A stretch of 64,000 nt of DNA, from positions 163,134,209 through 163,198,208 of the forward strand of contig NC_055988.1 in assembly GCF_018446385.1 (NCBI RefSeq). The letters are read 5' to 3'. The translations under genes were made by a program, and so were the position numbers. A model generated the notes under the pieces. That model did not search any database. It saw nothing but the letters and a program-made list of their open reading frames with translations, and was not told the DNA's origin. The DNA comes from Zingiber officinale. Taxonomy: Eukaryota > Streptophyta > Magnoliopsida > Zingiberales > Zingiberaceae. Positions 58,085 through 64,000 of the stretch are shown in pieces; the stretch's first letter is position 1; every line of letters starts with the position of its first letter.

Positions 58085-59660
58085 TGACCAGGTATTTTTT
58101 TTTTAAAGATTGAAAATTAAAATGAATTTTTAAAGAGTTTGAAAATGAATTTTTAAAGAGTTTAAAAATTTTTAAAGATTTCTTAAGATGAATTTTTAAA
58201 AAGTTTTAAAATGAAAATTTTAAAGAGTTTTAAGATGAAATTTTTTAAAATGAATTTTTTAAAATAATTTTTAAAGAATTTTTAAAATGATTTTTAAAAA
58301 AATTTTAAAATGATTTCAAAAAGAAGTTTTTAAAGTAAATTTTAAAGGATTTGTTTTAAAGAATTTTTAAAATGATTTTAAAAAGAAGGTTTTTAAATGA
58401 TTTTTAAATAATTTTTAAATAATTTTTAAAAATATTTTTAAAGAATTTAAAATGATTTTAAAAATAAGTTTTTAAAATGATTTTTAAAGAATTTTTAAAA
58501 AGGTTTTTTAAAGAATTTAAAATGATTTTAAAAAGACGTTTTTAAATGATTTTTATAAAATTTTTAAAAAGATTTTTAAAGAATTTAAAATGATTTAAAA
58601 AAGAAGTTTTAAAATGATTTTTAAAGAAATTCTAAAAAGAATTTAAAGAATTTAAAATGATTTTAAAAGGAAGTTTTTTAAAATGATTTTTAAAGAATAT
58701 TTAAAAAGATTTTTAAAGAATTTAAAATGATTTTAAAAGGAAGTTTTAAAATGATTTTTAAAGAATTTTTAAAAAGGTTTTTTAAAGAATTTAAAATGAT
58801 TTTAAAAAGACGTTTTTAAATGATTTTTATAAAATTTTAAAAAAGATTTTTAAAGAATTTAAAATGATTTAAAAAAGAAGTTTTAAAATGATTTTTAAAG
58901 AAATTTTAAAAAGAATTTAAAGAATTTAAAATGATTTTAAAAGGAAGTTTTTTAAAATGATTTTTAAAGAATATTTAAAAAGATTTTTAAAGAATTTAAA
59001 ATGATTTTAAAAGGAAGTTTTAAAATGATTTTTAAAGAATTTTTAAAAAGATTTTTAAAGAATTTAAAATGATTTAAAAAAGAAGTTTTAAAAATGATTT
59101 TTAAAGAATTTTTATAAAGATTTTTAAAGAATTTAAAATGATTTTAAAAGGAAGTTTTTTTTTAAATGATTTTTAAAGAATTTTTAAAAAGATTTTTAAA
59201 GAATTTAAAATGATTTTAAAAAGAAGTTTTTAAAATGATTTTTAAAGAATTTTTAAAAAATTTAAAATGATTTTAAAAGGAACTTTTTTAAAATGATTTT
59301 TAAAGAATTTTTAAAGAATTTTTAAAGAATTTAAAATGATTTTAAAAAGAGGGTTTTAAATGATTTTTAAAGAATTTTTAAAAGGATTTTTTAAAGAATT
59401 TAAAATGATTTTAAAAGGAAGTTTTTAAAATGAATTTTAAAGAATTTAAAATGATTTTAAAAAGAAGTTTTTAAAATGATTTTTAAAGAATTTTAAAAGG
59501 AGTTTTTAAAGAATTTAAAATTATTTTAAAAAGAAGTTTTAAATGATTTTTAAAGAATTTTTAAAATTATTTTTAAAGAATTTTTAAAGTTTTTTTTAAA
59601 GAGAATTTTTAAAAATTTTAAACGAATTTTTAAAGTTTTTAAAAGAATTTTTAAAATAAT
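58085..59660. repeat. AT-rich satellite, about 69-bp unit
   Basis: The marker aagaatttaaaatgatt recurs at about 58441, 58511, 58579, 58647, 58717 and 58784, spacing 67-70 bp. Units alternate aagaagtttt with atttttaaagaattttt. About 20 units, more than 80% A+T by inspection. It occupies the place of pol between gag and the env-position ORF. Confidence 0.9.
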
Positions 59661-59764
59661 TTAATTAAATTTGATTTCGATTTGGTTTGATTCGATTCGA
59701 AGTCCTTAGTCATGCCACTCGATCTATATTTTCAATCAGGGAAACCTATAATTTTTGTGAGATG

Positions 59765-61088
59765 TGTTGGTGCAGGAAGCATCCGATGATCGAACTTGAG
59801 TTTTGATAATGGCAAAGGATTCAAAGTTAAGGTGTGTGTTGATCTAACAGTCTGAATGAGTGTTTCAGGAAAGTCCTAACTGCGGTTAGGCAGGTGAAAA
59901 CCCTAGGGGGTGGTAATCCTAGGTGGAGAAAAGTCCTAGCTGCGGTTATGCAAAGGGAAAACCCTAGGGGGTGGTAACCCTAGGTCATAGGGGGTGGTAA
60001 CCCTATGCGGAAAGTCTTGGTGGGTCGAGTGCTTCAGGCAAAAGTCCTAGGGGGGTAACCATAGGTGAAAAGTCCTGGTGTCGCGAATCAGGTGAAAGAC
60101 TGGACCAGCCGGGAAGCAGAAGTCCAGCAGAAAGTCCGGAAGCATCGAGCACTGAGCAAAAGTCCAGTCGATCTGGAGGATTGCACTGGCATCAGGTAAA
60201 TATCCTGAGTGGAGTAGGTGAGGACGCGTTCCCCGTAGAGGGAACAGTAGGCGTCGGGTCGACCTAGGGTTTCCGGTTGGAAATCCGAAGTCAGACCCGG
60301 ACAGTCCGGAGACTGTCATTATATTCTGTTATCATATTTACTGTTGTTTGGTACTAACTTTGTGTTGCAGGGTATGTGTTTAGGACTAACACTTTTGCAG
60401 GAGCAAAGGAGCACAAGTTTACCTTGGATGAACAGTGTCCGAGGCGCCTCCATGGAGCTTGGAGGCGCCTCGGGTGCAAAAGATGAGCTGGCTGCGAAGC
60501 AGGCTTGGAGGCGCCTTGAAGGAGGCTCAAGGCCCCTTGGACCGGTGGATGAAGGCGCCTTGAGGAAGTATGAAGGCGCCTTGAACCTGATAAGGTTCGA
60601 CCAGTTCAGCCCTTATCGCAGCGTGTGACTCGACCAGCATGGAGGCGCCTTGGATGGCTTTCAAGGCGCCTTGAACACCCTTTATAAGAGGGTTTCGACC
60701 AGCAACTTAGAACAACGAACTCCAAGCAATCCTTACGCTAAAAGCTGCTCAAGAAACGTCCAGAAGTGTTGTTACAAGCCCCCGACAACCCGGAGCTTCA
60801 GATTCTACTACTTTATTGTTGTCGGTATAATTTGTTTTAGTGCTTTCAATTGTAATATCTTATTGTACATTTTTACGAGCTTATAGTTGTTGCCCACGGA
60901 AAGCGGTCAAGGATCGCGGGCCTTCGAGTAGGAGTCGATCTAGACTCCGAACGAAGTAAATCCTTGTGTTCTTTCTGTGTTTGTTTTTTACTCCGCTACG
61001 TGTTTTAACTCCGATAGTTTTACGAATCGAACGAAATAGCCGCGAGCGCTATTCACCCCTCCCCCCTCTAGCACGTCTCGATCCAACA
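59765..61088 (+). mobile_element. SIRE-like solo LTR, TSD agatg
   Basis: 1324 bp, TGTTGGTGCAGG to TCTCGATCCAACA, with perfect TSDs agatg (59760-59764, 61089-61093). Tandem aagtcctag..gcggtta and ccctagggggtggtaa units lie near 59870-60070. An array of AAGGCGCCTTGA-type palindromes lies at 60440-60680, and TATAAGAG at 60683-60690. The plus orientation is opposite to the surrounding element. Confidence 0.9.
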
Positions 61089-61557
61089 AGATGAATTAAG
61101 TTTAAATTTTAGGGTTTGGTTTAACTTTGTATTAAATTCAGGTTTAGCTTTGGGCTTAACAAATAGACATTCTTTGGATAAACTTCTGGGCTATGGTGAG
61201 TCACCTGGATATCATTATAGTAACCATGCCTTTGAGATTTTCCAAATAGTCCTATCCACTGAACTTAATACAAAACCTTGGTCTAACTAGTTAGGATCCG
61301 TAAGGGGTAGCTTCGGTTAGTTCCACTTAGCCAAATGCACCAAGTCGAAGCAATATATTCCTAGACATGCATAGACTAAGCTTCCCTAACATACTATCAT
61401 CCAAAACTTCATCAGTACCATAGGTCTAGTTAAACTATTGTCCCCTTTTTAACTAGTCCTAATTACCCTGCCGGGTAGGCTAGTTTGGTTACCTTGTCGG
61501 GTAGATTATTTTTGGAGGTGCCAGCTATTCTGGAGCCTCCCCTTGAATTATTGATCT
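61089..61557. other. Relic downstream of gag
   Basis: Non-coding in all frames as read. It includes accctgccgggtaggctag and accttgtcgggtag, a short tandem pair (61470-61505). It probably represents the gag-pol junction remnant. Confidence 0.4.
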
Positions 61558-63978
61558 TTATTTTTGATTTTTAGTTCTTGGTTTATGTCCATTATTTTTA
61601 TAGTAATAATTGACTTGATGATATTCTAAGTTTTGGTGGGTTTTAAAATATTTAGATTTTGAATTATTCAACTTTACATAATATATTTTTTCTTTGGGTA
61701 TGTAATATTGGTTGAGTCCTACTTGCATGGTTAAGCACGCTTTCGGGACCCAAGCTTTATTTGATTGTTTGTGTTGGGTTATTAACGATTTAAATGTTTT
61801 ATTTGAACTTGACTTGTAGCCAAGTCCGGTTTTGTTGTAAATTACTTTTTGATTATTTAAAATTAGATCTAAATTCTTGGATCTTGTTGTAAATTTCTCT
61901 AAAAGATCTTTTAATCTATTAATTTCTATTTTTAGTGTTAAATATTCTTTCTCAAGTGTTAGGTCTTGAGTTGGATTAGAATTTGTGATTTGTTCCTTAA
62001 GGTTTTGGTTTTCCTCAAGGAGCAATTTATTTTCACTTTCTATTGTAACTAGTTTTCTATTTAGACACACAATAATTTTAAAAAACTTTTTATTCAAACT
62101 AGAATATACCTCTTCGGAACCTTAGGAAACGAGTACGGACTCGTTGCTCGATTCGGGTTCGGACCCGTCTTCTGATTCATCCTCCGATTTTGCTTCGCGA
62201 GCCATCAGTGCAAGGTGACTTTGGTGCTTCTGATCTTCGGCCTCCGATTCTTCTGAAGAGGAGTCGCCCCAGGTTGCTTTGAGAGTTTTCTTCTTGGATG
62301 TCTTCATCTTGTCGCTCTTCAACCTCGGGCACTCGTTCTTGTAGTGACCCTTCTTGTTGCACCCAAAGCAGGTCACATTCCTCGGTTTGGTTGGGGAGTT
62401 GATATTTTGCAAGTCCTTCTTGCTAAAGCTCTTCTTCCTAGTGAACATCTTCCTTACCAGGTTCACCAGGTACTTGTTGGACCGTTGGGCCGGCTAGAAG
62501 GGTTGGTAAATAACCTGTTAATTAAAAACAAACAACCCTTCCTCGAACGATTAAGCTAACACTTGTAAAATGAATTAAGCAGATAAATAAAAGCATAAAA
62601 ACGAGGCACCAGATGTTTACTTGGTTACAACCGATGTGGTTGTTAATCCAAGGAAGATTAAGCTCAAAAACTCCTTCAGGCGGAGAAGCCTCTTACAGCG
62701 TTTAGGCACAGAAAACAGAAGCTTAACTACAACTAAAGCATACAAGTGTTTGGAAATAGAATGATCGTGATTGTTGAAAAGCTTCTGGACCAAGGCTATA
62801 TTTATAGCCTTGGTCGGGGCGCCTGAAAGGGTTCCGGGCGCCCTGGGGGGGATAAAATTTATCCCCCAATGGTTGGATCGAGTCAAAGCTCGATCCTGTG
62901 AAAAAGTCCCTTCCGGGCGCCCCGGATGGTTCCGGGCGCCCCGGAGCCAAAAGTCAACCCAGTTGACTTTTGGTCCGTGCTCTCTTCTCTGGTTCAGCTC
63001 GCCTCTGGTCCGGGTCTTTCTGCTCCGGCTCCGCTTGCTTGGGTGATCTCTGACATCCGGAATAGGGCTCACCCGAACCCATCTTCCGGTCTTCTCGAGC
63101 GTGCTTCCCTCCGGCTTCTCGTCCCTCGGAATTACCGCGTGTCCCTTCTCGTCCACCAGCGTACTCATCCGCAGACTTCGTCCCTCGGTCGCACCCCGTG
63201 CCGACCTTCGCGCTAGCTGCGTCTCTTGCTCCCCGAGCAATCTTCCGCTCCGGCTTTCGTACCTCGGAACCACCGCGCGCACTTCCTTCTCGTCCGCCGG
63301 TGTACTCTTCCGCAGCACCTCGTCCCTCGGACGCACAGCGTGCCGTCCTTCTCGCTAGCTGTGTCTTCCGCTCGAGTACCTGTGTTCCTAAACTCCTGCA
63401 TACTTAGACACAAGGTTAGAAACAACGCAGGACCTAACTTAACTTGTTGATGACACCAAAACAACCTTGGGGTTCCAACAGTACTCTTCGTCTTCAGACT
63501 CCTGGTCAGACTCATCTTCAACCTCAGGCTTGTTTTTCATCCTTTCCTTAGATGAACTTGCAAATAAGGCAACACCTTTCTCGGTCCCGGCGTTAGTTTG
63601 CTTATGCAATTCAAATTCGCAAAATAGTTCATCTAATTTTAACTTTGATAAATTTTTTGAAATCTTGTAGGCATCGACGATGGATGCCCACAAGGTGTTG
63701 CGTGGAAAGGCATTCAGTGCGTACCTGATTAGATCACGATTCTCCATTTGGTGGCCTATTGTGTGGAGTCCATTGAGGATGTCTTTGATCCTCGCATGCA
63801 GTTGACTTGCGGTTTCTCCTTCCTGCATTTTAATATCAAATAACTTATTTAAAAGGAGATCGCGTTTCGTTACCTTAACGTCGTTGGTCCTTCGTGTAGC
63901 TCGATTAACTTGTCCCATAGTTCTTTCGCATTTTGGTGCGGTCCAACTCGATTCAACTCTTCCTTCGTCAGTTCGCAT
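61558..63978 (-). pseudogene. Copia gag of the SIRE-like element, split by a solo LTR
   Basis: The N-terminal/central part (63978-63481) has the copia-type gag core: KLFDIKMQEGETASQLHARI, YALNAFPRNTLW and LKLDELFCEFELHKQ. After the inserted LTR, 62466-62122 continues with an intact zinc knuckle CFGCNKKGHYKNEC (Cx2Cx4Hx4C) and an acidic tail. A further frame, 62097-61558, is a Leu/Glu/Asn coiled coil followed by a basic C-terminus. The knuckle is intact here but decayed in the two gag-only elements at the left. A frame change is likely near 63880. The true start is at or beyond the window edge. Confidence 0.8.
62475..63480 (-). mobile_element. Solo Copia LTR inside gag, TSD gtact
   Basis: 1006 bp, TGTTGGACCGTT to GGGGTTCCAACA on the plus strand, with perfect TSDs gtact (62470-62474, 63481-63485). 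Same family as the LTRs at 2237 and 32899. It contains TCCGGGCGCCCC palindromes at 62825-62945 and a minus-strand TATAAATATAG near 62800. Confidence 0.95.
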
Positions 63979-64000
63979 TGTAACGTGTTGAGTGCGTTGA

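Larger units (their letters stand above)
53867..64000 (-). mobile_element. SIRE-like Copia element, pol-less, with nested LTRs
   Basis: Minus-strand element leaving the window at the right. From 5' to 3': gag (63978-61558, split by a solo LTR), a non-coding relic, a solo LTR, an AT satellite, an env-position ORF (57795-56558), a 1.6 kb spacer, the polypurine tract and the 3' LTR (54917-53867). No protease, integrase or reverse transcriptase was recognised. That gag and the env-position ORF belong to one element is inferred from shared orientation and order. Confidence 0.65.

Noticed and set aside
1-64000. tRNA, rRNA or organelle-derived inserts
   Set aside because: None could be recognised by eye. 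The tRNA-like motifs found are only LTR primer sites. A tRNAscan-type search would be needed to exclude short tRNA genes.

Overview
The window is nuclear DNA from a flowering plant with a large, repeat-rich genome. The evidence is genes with GT-AG introns, plant-only families (WRKY, HD-Zip class I, DUF1664) and plant LTR-retrotransposon lineages. The GC-rich coding exons and the repeat style suggest a monocot, perhaps Zingiberales, but that is a guess from general impression and was not tested. Only four ordinary host genes can be supported: a group IIc WRKY factor with the WRKYGKK variant (4348-5102, +), a 12-exon DUF1664 membrane/coiled-coil protein (7002-13314, -), an HD-Zip class I homeodomain factor (14507-15828, +), and a small single-exon plant protein of unknown function (36406-36828, -). 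The DUF1664 and HD-Zip genes are divergent and share a roughly 1.2 kb upstream region that holds a hairpin MITE.

Most of the rest is nested transposable elements, many with exact target-site duplications (TSDs). 1-2982 and 16115-22284 are two related minus-strand Copia-type elements with LTRs, primer-binding site, polypurine tract and decayed gag, but no pol. The 5' LTR of the second carries a solo LTR at 20163-22019 (TSD tcctc); removing it leaves 973 bp, exactly the length of the opposite LTR. 24978-26772 is another solo LTR (TSD caact). 26778-34255 is a fold-back type DNA element with long inverted arms. It was invaded by a Gypsy element (27629-32826, TSD ataac) that carries a fragment of a host phytepsin-type aspartic protease, an Angela-like LTR and a small inverted-repeat element. 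Its right arm also holds a solo Copia LTR (32899-33715).

37157-47471 is the most unusual block. It is a truncated Tat-lineage Gypsy element flanked not by a 5-bp TSD but by 284-bp direct repeats. The element keeps gag, the end of integrase, a 58-bp tandem array and an antisense extra ORF, which is split by a 2.9 kb hAT transposon with an 8-bp TSD and matching terminal repeats. 47472-53700 is an older, decayed Tat element of the same architecture in the opposite orientation. 53867-64000 is a large minus-strand SIRE-like Copia element running off the window. Its 3' LTR, an env-position ORF with its own TATA box and intron, a 69-bp AT-rich satellite and gag are present, and it is interrupted by solo LTRs at 59765-61088 (TSD agatg) and 62475-63480 (TSD gtact).

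No reverse transcriptase domain was recognised anywhere, although at least six internal retroelement bodies are present. The retroelement landscape here looks like non-autonomous or gutted elements plus solo LTRs.
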